From the NCBI GenBank assembly GCA_963844845.1, contig CAWJPW010000011.1, forward strand, positions 124,001-188,000: 64,000 nt of DNA, written 5' to 3'. The notes beneath the pieces are model-generated. The model had not been told where the DNA came from. It saw only the letters and a program-made list of their open reading frames with translations, and did no database searches. The stretch comes from CAWJPW01 sp963844845. Its GTDB lineage: Bacteria > Acidobacteriota > Thermoanaerobaculia > Thermoanaerobaculales > Sulfomarinibacteraceae. This document shows, piece after piece, positions 37,031-46,404 of the stretch. A program made the translations under genes and the position numbers. The number at the start of each line of letters is the position of its first letter. Within the stretch, counting starts at the first letter, position 1.

Positions 37031-40000
37031 CTACCGTTCGTCGAGCCCGGGGGCGCCCGGCTCCACCTGGACGCCGGAGGTAGCACGAGCTGGCTGTGTT
37101 GCCGCCGCCGCCGCCAGCTCCGCCTCGCGTTTACCCATGAAGTAGGCGACCAGCAAGGTCCTGCGGAGGATGCCCCGGGGGATGCCCACGCCGTGCCGAT
37201 CCAACCAGCTCAGGAGCGGCACCAGCGGCGGTACGAGGCGGCTCGTGAGCGGCTGCCAGCGGGACGGCCTCGGCGGCAAGAGACAGGGATCATCGGCCAG
37301 CGCCGGATGCCGCAGCAGCAGCACGCGCGCGGTGCGCCCGACCTGCACCTGCCGCCGGAAGAACCCTGCGAAATCGTAGGGGTGGAAGTGGTGCACCGTC
37401 GCCGCGCGGTGGTACACGATGCGCAGGCCGAGCAGGCTGAGACGGTAACCGAGCTCCACGTCCTCCCAGCTGGCGAGGGGAAATTCCTCGTCGAACGGCT
37501 CCGCCCGCAACGCCTCCCGGGGCAGCGACAGGTTCGACGTGTAAAAGCACGTGTACGGAACGTCGCCGCGGTCCTCCATGAAGGCGTAACCGAACTGCTG
37601 GCCCTCCTCGTTGACCATCTCGAGGCCAGCGGTCACCTGCATCTGCTCACGGTCCCAGTCCGTGAAGCCCACCACCGCGGCGGGGCCAGCGAGCTCACGG
37701 TGCCGGCGCAGGTGCTCCTCGAGAAGACCCGGAGTGGGCGCCGTGTCGTCACCGAGGAAGACGACCAGGTCGCCGTGGGCCGCGGCGACGCCTCGGTTGC
37801 GAGCCGCGCCGGGACCCTGGTTGGTCTGCTCGAGAACCTCGAGCCGGAAGGCGTCGCGCCACCGCTCCGCAGCCTCGCGAACCGCTGCCGCCGTGCCGTC
37901 GCTGGAGCCGTCGTCGACGACCACGACCTCGAAACCTCGAATGCTCTGGCCGGCGAGAGCGTCCAGGGTCCGCAGCAGGGCCTCGCACCGGTTGAAGGTG
38001 GGCACCACCACCGACACGCCATCGAGACGCCGCTGGGACGGCTCTGATGGTGTGAAGCTCACCGATTGCACCGCACAGCCCAGCCTGCGGAAGTCCCAGT
38101 TCCCGAACTCCAGGTGCGGCGTCCACTTCAGGCCGGCCACGTCGACCGTGAGCAGCCCACGGTCGTCGGCCACGACCTCCATGCGAACCTCCTGCCAGTG
38201 CTCGTCGTCGGGGATCGTCGACGCCGACGACCCGTTGCAGCGCACCTCCACCGCGCCGCCCCGAGCGACCTGCTCCGGGGCGTGAAAGCGAACGGTCAGC
38301 ACGCCCTTGGCGCGGGCCGCCACCTTGAGGTGGCAACGGGCCCGACCGCCGGTGAGACGCGCCCGCTCACCGGCGACGATCTCGGGCGGGTACCAGCCAA
38401 ACCCCAGCCGCCCGAGGGCGGAGTACTGCCCGGGCAGGAGCACCGGCGACTCGAGCCACCGCCCGGCATCGCGCTCGGGCGCCGCGCCTGGCAGGTCCGG
38501 ATGGGGCGGCGGGTAGGGCGCACGCGAGAGGAGGCCGCGCCTGAACAGCTCCGCGTCGGAGATGCGCCGCGAGCGCTGGATGCGGCGTCGCTGGCGGAGC
38601 GTCCCGGGGAGGAACCGGAGGTTCCACCACGCCACGTGCAGCATGTGCCGGTAGGCGCGCTGGCTGTGCCACAGCCGCACCAGGCCCCTGAGCGCCCGCA
38701 GCACGTTGACGAGCTGGTAGTTCTTGAGGATCGCGCGGACGTTGTGACGCGCGCCCATGCGCTCGCGCCAGAGCAGGCCTCGGGTGCCGTGGGAGGTCCC
38801 ACCCCACACGTGCCGTACCACCGAGTCGTCGCACACGAGCACCCGCCGCCCCGCCAGCCACAGCCGCCAGCCCAGGTCGACGTCTTCGTGGTACATGAAC
38901 ATGCGGCGGTCGAGGCCCGCCTCGCCCAGGAGGTCGCAGCGGCGCATGAGCATCGCCGCGGCGGTGGGGAAGAGCACCTCGCGGGTACGCCCCGAGCCGT
39001 CACCGGGCTCGAACGGCTGCCCGAAGTCGCGGTCGAACCCGAAGCCGCACTTGGTCATGCCGCCGCCCCGGCCATTCAGCACCTCGGGGTGGTGCAGGAG
39101 CCGCAGGGTCGAGCAGGTGGCGCCCACCTCGGGGTCGGTGACGAGCGGCACCAGCAGCGGCCACAGCCAGTCGGGCTCCACCTCGGTGTCGCTGTTGAGC
39201 AGCGCGACGTAGGGTGCCGACGCCGCCTCGGCGCCATGCCTGTTGGCCTCGCCGAAGCCGAGGTTCTCCTGCAGCGCCAGGACCTTGACCCCCGGCCACT
39301 CGCGTTCCAGCCACTCGACGCTGCCGTCGCTGGAGGCGTTGTCCACCACGATGACTTCGACGTCCACATCGCGGGTCTCCATCAGGGCCGGCAGGCAGCG
39401 CTCCAGGTGGTGACGCCCATTGTAGTTGACGACCACCACCGACACGTTGAGGAGAGCACGCAGGCGGAGACGGCGCCGGGCGACCGCGAGAGCCGACTCC
39501 AGCTCGGCGGCGCGCTCCTCCAGCGCCGTCACGCGGTCGCGCTCGAACTGCAACCCCTCCTCGTAGTTGGCGGCGGCGTTCTCAAGGTCGGCCACGCGCT
39601 GCCGCCACGCCGCGGTCTCGTGCTCCAGCTCCTCGGGAAGCAGCCGGCTCTTGACGAAGAGCTGCATCCTCGACAGCACCTCGGGGCTCACACGATCCCA
39701 GTGCTTGGCGTACACCGCCGCCCGGCCCACATGCTGGCGCTCCTGACCACCGGCGCCGGTGATGAAGGCGCCGCCGAACACCCGGTACTCGGCCACCTCG
39801 GCGTCGACGAACCGAAGCGGCGCGACCTCGCCGAGGCGAAGAACGAGGTCCCAGTCCTCGTAACACTCCAGCGCCTCGTCCAGCCCGCCCACCCGGCGCA
39901 GCAACGCGGCTGGGATGAGGCACCCGATGATTGGGATGAAGTTCTCGAAGAGCAGGGCGTCGCGGTCGAACTTCCGGCCGAAGGTGCGGAAGCGGCGGCG

Positions 40001-40432
40001 GCGGGCCGGGTCGCGGTCGCCGGGCTCGTAGAAGTAGGCGTGGACCCGGCCGTAGTGCACCGCACCGGGCTCGTGTCGGGCCGACTCGGCGAGCTCCGCC
40101 ACCCCTCCCGGCAGCCACACGTCGTCGTCGTCGAGGAAGCCGATGAGCCCCCCGCGCGCCGCCGCGATGCCGGCGTTGGCCGCCGGCGAGCGTCCCTGAC
40201 CCGGTTGCAGGTCGACGGGAGTGATGTCGAGCCGCCCGGAGAAGCGCGCGAGCACCTCGCTGACGTCGGCGCCGCCGTCGTTGACCACCACCGCCTCGAG
40301 CCGCAGCCACGACTGGGCGGCGAGGCTCTCGAGCGCCTCGGCGAGCAGCTCCACGCGGTCCTTGGTCCGGACCACGATGGACACGAGCTCGTGCGTGGCA
40401 GAGCCGCCCGCGGGCTGGGGAGCGTCGCTCAC
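37031..40432 (-). CDS. Giant glycosyltransferase with three GT2 domains and a carbohydrate-binding-like insert
   Basis: From GTG 40432 the protein has 1133 residues. It contains three family 2 catalytic domains: residues about 15-250 (VSIVVRTKDRVELL, LIGFLDDDDVWLPGG), about 325-570 (SVVVVNYNGRHHLERCL, VALLNSDTEVEPDWL, FMYHEDVDLGWRL) and about 825-1060 (VSVVVPTFNRCEALLRTL, VVVDDGSSDGT, VVFLGDDTAPTPG). A coiled coil separates domains 1 and 2, and a beta-rich stretch before domain 3 resembles a carbohydrate-binding module. Such fusions may add several sugars in sequence. It belongs to the glycan cluster with the sulfatase-like and PIG-L genes. Confidence 0.85.
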   Translation of the reverse strand: MSDAPQPAGGSATHELVSIVVRTKDRVELLAEALESLAAQSWLRLEAVVVNDGGADVSEVLARFSGRLDITPVDLQPGQGRSPAANAGIAAARGGLIGFLDDDDVWLPGGVAELAESARHEPGAVHYGRVHAYFYEPGDRDPARRRRFRTFGRKFDRDALLFENFIPIIGCLIPAALLRRVGGLDEALECYEDWDLVLRLGEVAPLRFVDAEVAEYRVFGGAFITGAGGQERQHVGRAAVYAKHWDRVSPEVLSRMQLFVKSRLLPEELEHETAAWRQRVADLENAAANYEEGLQFERDRVTALEERAAELESALAVARRRLRLRALLNVSVVVVNYNGRHHLERCLPALMETRDVDVEVIVVDNASSDGSVEWLEREWPGVKVLALQENLGFGEANRHGAEAASAPYVALLNSDTEVEPDWLWPLLVPLVTDPEVGATCSTLRLLHHPEVLNGRGGGMTKCGFGFDRDFGQPFEPGDGSGRTREVLFPTAAAMLMRRCDLLGEAGLDRRMFMYHEDVDLGWRLWLAGRRVLVCDDSVVRHVWGGTSHGTRGLLWRERMGARHNVRAILKNYQLVNVLRALRGLVRLWHSQRAYRHMLHVAWWNLRFLPGTLRQRRRIQRSRRISDAELFRRGLLSRAPYPPPHPDLPGAAPERDAGRWLESPVLLPGQYSALGRLGFGWYPPEIVAGERARLTGGRARCHLKVAARAKGVLTVRFHAPEQVARGGAVEVRCNGSSASTIPDDEHWQEVRMEVVADDRGLLTVDVAGLKWTPHLEFGNWDFRRLGCAVQSVSFTPSEPSQRRLDGVSVVVPTFNRCEALLRTLDALAGQSIRGFEVVVVDDGSSDGTAAAVREAAERWRDAFRLEVLEQTNQGPGAARNRGVAAAHGDLVVFLGDDTAPTPGLLEEHLRRHRELAGPAAVVGFTDWDREQMQVTAGLEMVNEEGQQFGYAFMEDRGDVPYTCFYTSNLSLPREALRAEPFDEEFPLASWEDVELGYRLSLLGLRIVYHRAATVHHFHPYDFAGFFRRQVQVGRTARVLLLRHPALADDPCLLPPRPSRWQPLTSRLVPPLVPLLSWLDRHGVGIPRGILRRTLLVAYFMGKREAELAAAAATQPARATSGVQVEPGAPGLDER

Positions 40433-40478
40433 GCCGTGATGGTAGCAAACAGGGGGTCGCGGAGCCGCACCCCACACC

Positions 40479-43166
40479 TCACTGGACGTAACCCAGCGTC
40501 TTGAGCTGCTCCTTCAACGCCGCGTCTTCGGGCGCCGGCGCACCGGTGTCGCCGGGTAGCGGCCCACGCCACCGGATCGTCAGCCCAGCTGCGGGCAGTG
40601 GCTCGCCTTCCCCGGCGTGCCAGACGCTCCGGTGCAGCGACTCCCAGAGAACCAGGCCCGCATCTTCCGGCGCGACGTTCAGGTCGAACTGCACGGCCTT
40701 CGTCCTCGCCGTGCGCCCACGCACCCGCAGAGGCTGCCGCACCAGAGTCGGGAGGAACAGGGTGTAGGCCTTGCCCACCGGCGCACGCAGGTCGAAGGTC
40801 CCGGGCCCCACCGGGCGGATGCAGTTGCACGGGAGATCGGCGGACTTGACGCCGAACGGGCTGAGCCAGTCGGTGGACACCCGCGCCAGGAAGGTCTCTC
40901 CGGAGGCGTTGGAGACGTCGATCTCCCATCCCATGCCGCCTTTCGCCAGCTCGGCCCGGGTAAGGGCCCGCAGACCCGGGACGCGGGGTGAGGTAGCAGC
41001 CAGGTTTTCGGATTCACCAGGATCGGCTTCGAGGTCGTAGAGCTGCTCGGCCCCGCGAACCGGCGAAAAGACCGTGTCGTTGAAGATGTACTTGAAGCGA
41101 TTCGCCACCCGGAGCGAGAGCCCCCGGTTGGTGGAGGCCGCGTACGACCACGCCTCGTCCGGCACCTCCCCGGGCTGGCCGTGCAGCAGAGGCAGCAGCG
41201 ACACACCATCTGCGGCCGGAAGCGGCGGAAGTCCGAGCGCCGCCAGGATGGTGGGCGCCACGTCCACCAGGCGCACCTGCCGCGCCACCCGGGTCCCGCC
41301 CTCTGCGCCGCCCGGGAGCGCCACCAGCAACGGCACGAGCAGATTGAAGTCATCGAGGTAGAGATGCCCCGCGAGCCCCTTCTCACCCAGCGCCTCGCCG
41401 TGATCTGCCGTGATGACCACGAGGGTCCGTCGATCGAGACCGCTGGCGGCGAGGGCATCGAGAAGGCGCCCGAGCTGGGCGTCGGCGTAGGCCAGGCCGG
41501 CGTCGTAAGCGTCCACCGCCAGCTGGATTTCGGAGGCCGGGAGGGGGCCCGGCTGGCCACCGCCCGGCTCGCGCAGTGCCAGCCAGTTCCGGCGCACCCA
41601 GCCCTCGGCGCGCTCGGGCGGCGTCGGAAGCTCCTCGATGACACCCTTGAAATCCCTGTAGTCCTCGCCTGCCAGCTCGCGGAAGTACGGCTCGCGCGGC
41701 CGGTAGGGGATGTGCACCTCGTAGGTGTGGAGCAGCACGAAGAACGGCTCGTCACGCTCGTCTTCGAGCCACGAGATGAGGCGGTTCACGTGGGTCTCGA
41801 GCTCATCGGCGCCATCCGCCTCGGGCGGCCAGTAGGCGTACCGCTCGACTCCCTGGTCGAGTCCGTAGCGCGGATTGAGGAAGGCGCCGCCGGTGAGGGC
41901 CAACGTACGATACCCGGCGTCACGAAGAGCTTCGGCCAGGAGCTCGAACCCTGCCGGAATGGGATCATCCAGGTTGGCCCCGTGCTCCACCGCGTCGCGC
42001 CCGCTGAAGATCGAAGCATGCGAGGGGAGGGTCCACGGCGCCGAGGCGACGGTCTCCTCGAAGAGCACCGCATTCTTCCGTGCCCAGCGGTCGAGGTTGG
42101 GCGTCGTCCGACGGGGGTAACCGTAGGCCGACACGTGGTCCGCCCGCAGAGTATCGATGGAGACCAGGATGACGTTGGGACGCGCTGGCCGATTCCGCGG
42201 CGCGACCACGGCAGGGTCCGACCACAGGGGGAGACCCCGCGCGAGATCGGGTGGGGAGCCCTGCACCGTGGCCGTCGTCAGCACGAGGGTCGCGAGGCGC
42301 CCGGCGAGCGCGTCGAGGGGCACCACGATGTCGTGCCACCGCCCCGCCTCCCCCGCCGTCAACGTCCGGCTCCACAGGGTGCGCTCCGCTCCTCCTTCGG
42401 GGCGGGCTCTCACCGCGAAGCTGATGGGTGCCCGCAGGCCCCTCTGGAGACCACACCCGAAACGCAGCTTCCCCCCCTCCGGCACCGTGAGCTGGAGCCG
42501 ATGGTCCGCCCCGGGCGGTGCCAGCAGAGTCTCGCGGACCTCGTGCCCGAGGTCGACTCGCCACGGGTCCGCCACCGCGCCGGCCAAGGCGTCGGCATCG
42601 ACAGCGCGGCCGACGGCGACCAGGCGATGGAGGTTGAACTTCCTCCCCGACAGCTCGAGGGGGTCGATGCGGAGGCGACGGATCTTCCCCTTCCATCGTG
42701 GGTTCCGAGCCACCTCGAGCACCGTCGTGTACGCGCCGCCCACAGCCTCCATCTCCCTCTCCGGGTCGATCGCGCCACGGTCGGCCGACCAGAAGACCTC
42801 GACCCTGCCGTCTCCCAGACCCCTTCCGTCCAGCTCCACGGCGTCCACCGCCGCCGCGTCAAGCTCGACGTCGAGGACGAACCAGGGGTCGGGTCCGGTG
42901 GACTCCGCAAGCACACCACCGTTCAGGCAGGGATCGACGATACGGAGGTCGTTGCTGGCGACCACCCGCGTCTTGCCGCAGCCCAGGTCCCAACTCGTCA
43001 GCTCCTGGCGCGAGTCGACGCTGCTCAGGTGAAAGGGGGCCGCTGCGTGGTACGGGATGAACCGTTGCGCGAGACACTGCGTGGGCGCCCTCCCGCACGC
43101 CGCAGCTCCCGCGAGGCAGGCCATCACCACAACAATCAGGGCTCTCGTCGCATGAGCTCGGGCCAT
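40479..43166 (-). CDS. Sulfatase-fold lipoprotein lacking the formylglycine Cys (Thr at the nucleophile position)
   Basis: The 895-residue protein starts at ATG 43166. A signal peptide ends in a lipobox (CLAGAAAC). Residues 30-325 are beta-rich, perhaps sugar-binding. The alkaline-phosphatase/sulfatase core runs from RPNVILVSIDTLRADHVSAYGY to TADHGEALGEKGLAGH. The nucleophile motif reads APWTLPSHASIFSG, with Thr379 where sulfatases have Cys or Ser for formylglycine, as in phosphotransferases of the superfamily. The C-terminus ends LKTLGYVQ. It may cleave or transfer phosphate or phospholipid groups on surface glycans rather than sulfate. Confidence 0.85.
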   Translation of the reverse strand: MARAHATRALIVVVMACLAGAAACGRAPTQCLAQRFIPYHAAAPFHLSSVDSRQELTSWDLGCGKTRVVASNDLRIVDPCLNGGVLAESTGPDPWFVLDVELDAAAVDAVELDGRGLGDGRVEVFWSADRGAIDPEREMEAVGGAYTTVLEVARNPRWKGKIRRLRIDPLELSGRKFNLHRLVAVGRAVDADALAGAVADPWRVDLGHEVRETLLAPPGADHRLQLTVPEGGKLRFGCGLQRGLRAPISFAVRARPEGGAERTLWSRTLTAGEAGRWHDIVVPLDALAGRLATLVLTTATVQGSPPDLARGLPLWSDPAVVAPRNRPARPNVILVSIDTLRADHVSAYGYPRRTTPNLDRWARKNAVLFEETVASAPWTLPSHASIFSGRDAVEHGANLDDPIPAGFELLAEALRDAGYRTLALTGGAFLNPRYGLDQGVERYAYWPPEADGADELETHVNRLISWLEDERDEPFFVLLHTYEVHIPYRPREPYFRELAGEDYRDFKGVIEELPTPPERAEGWVRRNWLALREPGGGQPGPLPASEIQLAVDAYDAGLAYADAQLGRLLDALAASGLDRRTLVVITADHGEALGEKGLAGHLYLDDFNLLVPLLVALPGGAEGGTRVARQVRLVDVAPTILAALGLPPLPAADGVSLLPLLHGQPGEVPDEAWSYAASTNRGLSLRVANRFKYIFNDTVFSPVRGAEQLYDLEADPGESENLAATSPRVPGLRALTRAELAKGGMGWEIDVSNASGETFLARVSTDWLSPFGVKSADLPCNCIRPVGPGTFDLRAPVGKAYTLFLPTLVRQPLRVRGRTARTKAVQFDLNVAPEDAGLVLWESLHRSVWHAGEGEPLPAAGLTIRWRGPLPGDTGAPAPEDAALKEQLKTLGYVQ

Positions 43167-43288
43167 CTCCTGGACCTCCTGGCACGGCAGCGGCACGAAG
43201 GCACGTGCCAGCGATCACTTAGTGATTCGTCGAATATACCCCGACCCATGGCGACGACCCGCGCCGCCCGCCACGAGCCACTCGCTGC

Positions 43289-44167
43289 TCAGCCAAGTCT
43301 TCTCCGCAGCAGTCGGTTGAAGAAGCTGTACAACCTCCAGGTTCGCGACGCCTCGACCTCGCGGATGACGGCCCGGAGCCGGCACACCTCGGCTCCGAGG
43401 CTTTCGGCGTCCGCGGACGTCGGCGGATCGGTCTCCAATCCGGCGCTGGGCCCCTGCACTGCCGCCCAGTCCACCACGGGGTGCTCGCGCACCCACTCCG
43501 CGTCCACCACGTGGTAGGCCTCGGCGCGGCGGACGCCAGACGGAAGGCTGAGGCGGCGTGCGGTGGCGATGGCGTCGAGAACCTCGACGTATGGCTTCAC
43601 CTCCACCTGCGAGGCGAAGGCCCGGGCCGCAGTCAGCACCTGCTCCCACACCGGCGTCACGTCCACCAGGAGGTTGGGGCGCAGAACCGCCGAGACCTCG
43701 TAGGCGACGACCCGCGTTTCGCCGGTGAGGTCCGCAAGCTCGGAGGTCGCCTCGTGGAGCAGCTGGTACACCGCCAGCGCCAGCGCGCGGTGGTCGGGGT
43801 GAACCTCCGCCGGCGATGTCACGAGGACCGCCTGGGGCCGCACCTGCAGCAGCGTCTCCCTGATCCGTTCGCGCAGCTTTCGGTCGTCGGGATCGAGGCC
43901 ACGGTCTGCGAAGCCCCAGAAGTCGGGTGCGCCGAGGCCCATCGCCTGGGCCGCCGAACGCGACTCGGCGCGTCGCGTCGCCGGGTCACCCTGGACGCCG
44001 CCGTCGGTGACCACCGCGACGTGGACCTCGGAGCCGGCCTGCCCCGCCAGCGTCAGGAGGCCGCCGCAGCCGAACACCTCGTCGTCCGGGTGCGGCGCCA
44101 GCACGAGGAGCGGTGACGCGTCCAGCATGCCGGGGGCATATGGAACCAGCTCGATCTCGGAGCGCAC
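43289..44167 (-). CDS. PIG-L family N-acetylglucosaminyl deacetylase
   Basis: The 292-residue protein has the zinc motif LVLAPHPDDEVFGCGG near the start and SPAEVHPDHRALALAV later. These are the two metal-binding signatures of the LmbE/PIG-L family, which removes acetyl groups from GlcNAc-containing compounds. The C-terminal 60 residues are helical and add a tail (VCRLRAVIREVEASRTWRLYSFFNRLL) also found at the ends of glycosyltransferases. The start is GTG 44167. It sits between the sulfatase-fold gene and asnB. Confidence 0.9.
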   Translation of the reverse strand: MRSEIELVPYAPGMLDASPLLVLAPHPDDEVFGCGGLLTLAGQAGSEVHVAVVTDGGVQGDPATRRAESRSAAQAMGLGAPDFWGFADRGLDPDDRKLRERIRETLLQVRPQAVLVTSPAEVHPDHRALALAVYQLLHEATSELADLTGETRVVAYEVSAVLRPNLLVDVTPVWEQVLTAARAFASQVEVKPYVEVLDAIATARRLSLPSGVRRAEAYHVVDAEWVREHPVVDWAAVQGPSAGLETDPPTSADAESLGAEVCRLRAVIREVEASRTWRLYSFFNRLLRRRLG

Positions 44168-44311
44168 GATGCGATCCTAGCAGAGAGATCCGCTGCGGCT
44201 CCGGTCACGGGAGCCCGGGTCACCGCGCCGCGGCCACTCCACTCGGTCGCAGCGGTCCGGGCCTGAGGTCTGATTCCTCGTCACCTCGTCAACCGAGGGA
44301 CGGCCGGGCGC

Positions 44312-46123
44312 CTACCCCAACCAGCGTCTCGCCCACCACGAAAGCACCGCCACCGCGAACAGCCGCTCGGCGTGGTCGGCGCGGCCGTCCTGGTGCTCCT
44401 GCCAGTACGTGCGCAGCAGATTGACGTCGAGACCGACGCCGGCGGCTGCCTCGCCGGTCACAGCCTCGCCCACCGGCTCGCGCAGCGGGCCGCACAGCCA
44501 GGCCGCCAGGGGTGCTTCGAAACCGCGCTTGCGCCTCGGCGGCTGGGGACCCGGGAGGTGGCGGCACAGCACCTCGCGCAGCAGCCCCTTGCCCCGCCCT
44601 AGCCGCGGCGGCAGGCCCAGCACCAGCTCCACCACCCGGTGGTCGAGGAGCGGCACCCGGACCTCCAGGGAATGGTCCATGCTCGCCCGGTCCACCTTGG
44701 CCAGGACCCGTTCGGGCAGGAAGGTGTGGAGGTCGAGGAGGCGCCAGCGCAGCCACGGCGGAGCTCCTGCGACCCTCTCGAGAAGGGCGTTGTCCCAGGC
44801 AGGCGGCGCCTCGGCGCGCCGGCACAGCCGCGCCACATCCGCCGCCGGCCATACCCCCTGCAGGCACTGGTACGCCGCCGCGGCCGAACTCGTCTGCACC
44901 GCGGCGCGCAGCTTGCCGCCCCAGCGGGTGGTGGCCGGCGCGATCGCCGCCGCGAGACCGGCGCCACGCCCCAGCCACGGCTCAAGGCGCGGCATCAGGC
45001 GCAGCCGCGGGTAACCGCTGAAGAGCTCGTCGCCGCCATCGCCGGAGAGGGCCACCGTCAGGCTGCGGCGGGCGGCGCGCGACACCACCCAGGTGGGCGC
45101 CAGCGAGGGATCGGCCAGGGGGTCTGCCGCCACCTCGGCCCAGCGCGGCGCCAGCTCGAGTAGCTCGGCGGCGGCGCAGCACTCCACCCGGTGCGGCGCC
45201 CCCACGGCGGCGGCGGTGCGCGCCGCCACCGAACTCTCGTCCACACCGTCGGGGAAGCCGACGGTGACCGCCTCGGGCGGGGCGCCGGCGGCCGCCGCCG
45301 CGGCCACCACCAGGCTCGAGTCGACGCCGCCCGAGAGGAAGCAGCCCAGGGGGACGTCGCTCACCAGGCGGCTCTGCACCGCCTCGAGCACCCGCTCGTC
45401 GAGGCGGTCGGCGGCGTCGCTCGGCATGGTGGCGCCAGCGCCCACCCGGGCGGCGAGGTCGTACCACTGCCGCACGCGCACGCCGGCGGCGTCGGCCTCT
45501 AGGAGGTGCCCGGCCGGCAGCCGCCACACCCCTTCGAGGAGGGTGCCCGGAGCCGGCGAGTAGCCCAGCTGGAGCCAGCGCGCCACGGCCCCGGCGTCGA
45601 GGCGCCGGGCCACTCCCGGGTGCTCGAGCAGCGCGCCCAGCTCCGATGCGAACGCCAGGCCCTCTCCCACCCGCGCCCAGAAGAGCGGCTTGACCCCGAG
45701 ACGGTCGCGGACCAGGAGGAACCGTCGCGCCTCGGGGTTCCACAGCGCCAGCGCGAACATACCCGCGAACCGATCCAGCGCCGCAGTGCCCCATCGCGCC
45801 AGGGCCCGCAGGACCACCTCGGTGTCTCCGGTCGAGCGGACCCGCTCGCCGAGGCCCTCCAGCTCCTCCCTCAGCTCGGCGAAGGAGTAGACCTCGCCGT
45901 TGTAGACCAGCACCGGCCCGTCCGGGTGGATCATGGGCTGCGCGGCTGCCGCGCTGCGGTCGAGCACCTCGAGGCGACGGTGGCCGAGCACCGCGACGCC
46001 GTGTGGGTCCGCCCACACCGCCTCTCCGTCAGGTCCGCGATGCGCCAGCGCGGCACACATCCGCCGCACGGGGCCCTCATCGACCCCACCGCCCCAATCC
46101 ACCCAGCCGCAGATCCCGCACAT
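44312..46123 (-). CDS. asnB: Asparagine synthase (glutamine-hydrolysing)
   Basis: The 603-residue protein starts MCGICGWVDWGG, with Cys2 as the glutaminase nucleophile, followed by ALAHRGPDGEA and VLVYNGEVYSFAEL. The synthetase domain has the ATP pyrophosphate loop CFLSGGVDSSLV and VALSGDGGDELFSGYPR, then LHTFLPERVLAKVDRASMDHSLEVRVPLLDH. In glycan clusters AsnB homologues often amidate sugars such as uronic acids. Ordinary asparagine synthesis is equally possible. Confidence 0.93.
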   Translation of the reverse strand: MCGICGWVDWGGGVDEGPVRRMCAALAHRGPDGEAVWADPHGVAVLGHRRLEVLDRSAAAAQPMIHPDGPVLVYNGEVYSFAELREELEGLGERVRSTGDTEVVLRALARWGTAALDRFAGMFALALWNPEARRFLLVRDRLGVKPLFWARVGEGLAFASELGALLEHPGVARRLDAGAVARWLQLGYSPAPGTLLEGVWRLPAGHLLEADAAGVRVRQWYDLAARVGAGATMPSDAADRLDERVLEAVQSRLVSDVPLGCFLSGGVDSSLVVAAAAAAGAPPEAVTVGFPDGVDESSVAARTAAAVGAPHRVECCAAAELLELAPRWAEVAADPLADPSLAPTWVVSRAARRSLTVALSGDGGDELFSGYPRLRLMPRLEPWLGRGAGLAAAIAPATTRWGGKLRAAVQTSSAAAAYQCLQGVWPAADVARLCRRAEAPPAWDNALLERVAGAPPWLRWRLLDLHTFLPERVLAKVDRASMDHSLEVRVPLLDHRVVELVLGLPPRLGRGKGLLREVLCRHLPGPQPPRRKRGFEAPLAAWLCGPLREPVGEAVTGEAAAGVGLDVNLLRTYWQEHQDGRADHAERLFAVAVLSWWARRWLG

Positions 46124-46160
46124 TTCAACATCCTAGGGCAAACCGCGGCCCGGTTGGCTC

Positions 46161-46325
46161 TAGTGTCCTGTTTGGGAAGTCCTATGTGCTAGTCGCGCAG
46201 CCAGCGTGGTTCCTGGCAAGGCGCGACGACGAAGTCGTAGCAACGCTACTTCGAGGAGGAGCAACGCAGCCAGGGGCCGCGATGACAAGCGAATAGTCCA
46301 TTGGGATTTTCCAAACAGGACACTA
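46161..46325 (+). repeat. Family-1 interspersed repeat, copy D (type copy, 165 bp)
   Basis: The best preserved copy has 13-bp perfect ends (GTGTCCTGTTTGG and its complement), each flanked by TA, inside C-TA...TA-G. Removing the element leaves CTAG, so a TA duplication at a CTAG target is implied, as made by IS630/Tc1-type transposases. The centre forms a hairpin CGAAG-TCG-TAGC-AAC-GCTA-CTTCG. It encodes no protein of its own. Confidence 0.88.
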
Positions 46326-46404
46326 GGATGTCGAAATCCATCGGGTAACACCGGGAACTGCCATCCGGGGTCGGGGCCGTCGGCCGGTCGGTGATCGGCA
46401 TCGC

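Noticed and set aside
38066..40504. An 812-codon open frame on the plus strand opposite the large glycosyltransferase
   Set aside because: Composition is that of a GC-driven shadow frame, and the minus strand has three complete glycosyltransferase domains.
41181..43517. A 778-codon open frame on the plus strand opposite the sulfatase-fold gene
   Set aside because: It has no recognisable motif, is rich in Arg, His and Gly, and mirrors a gene with clear catalytic motifs. Long antisense frames are expected at this GC content.
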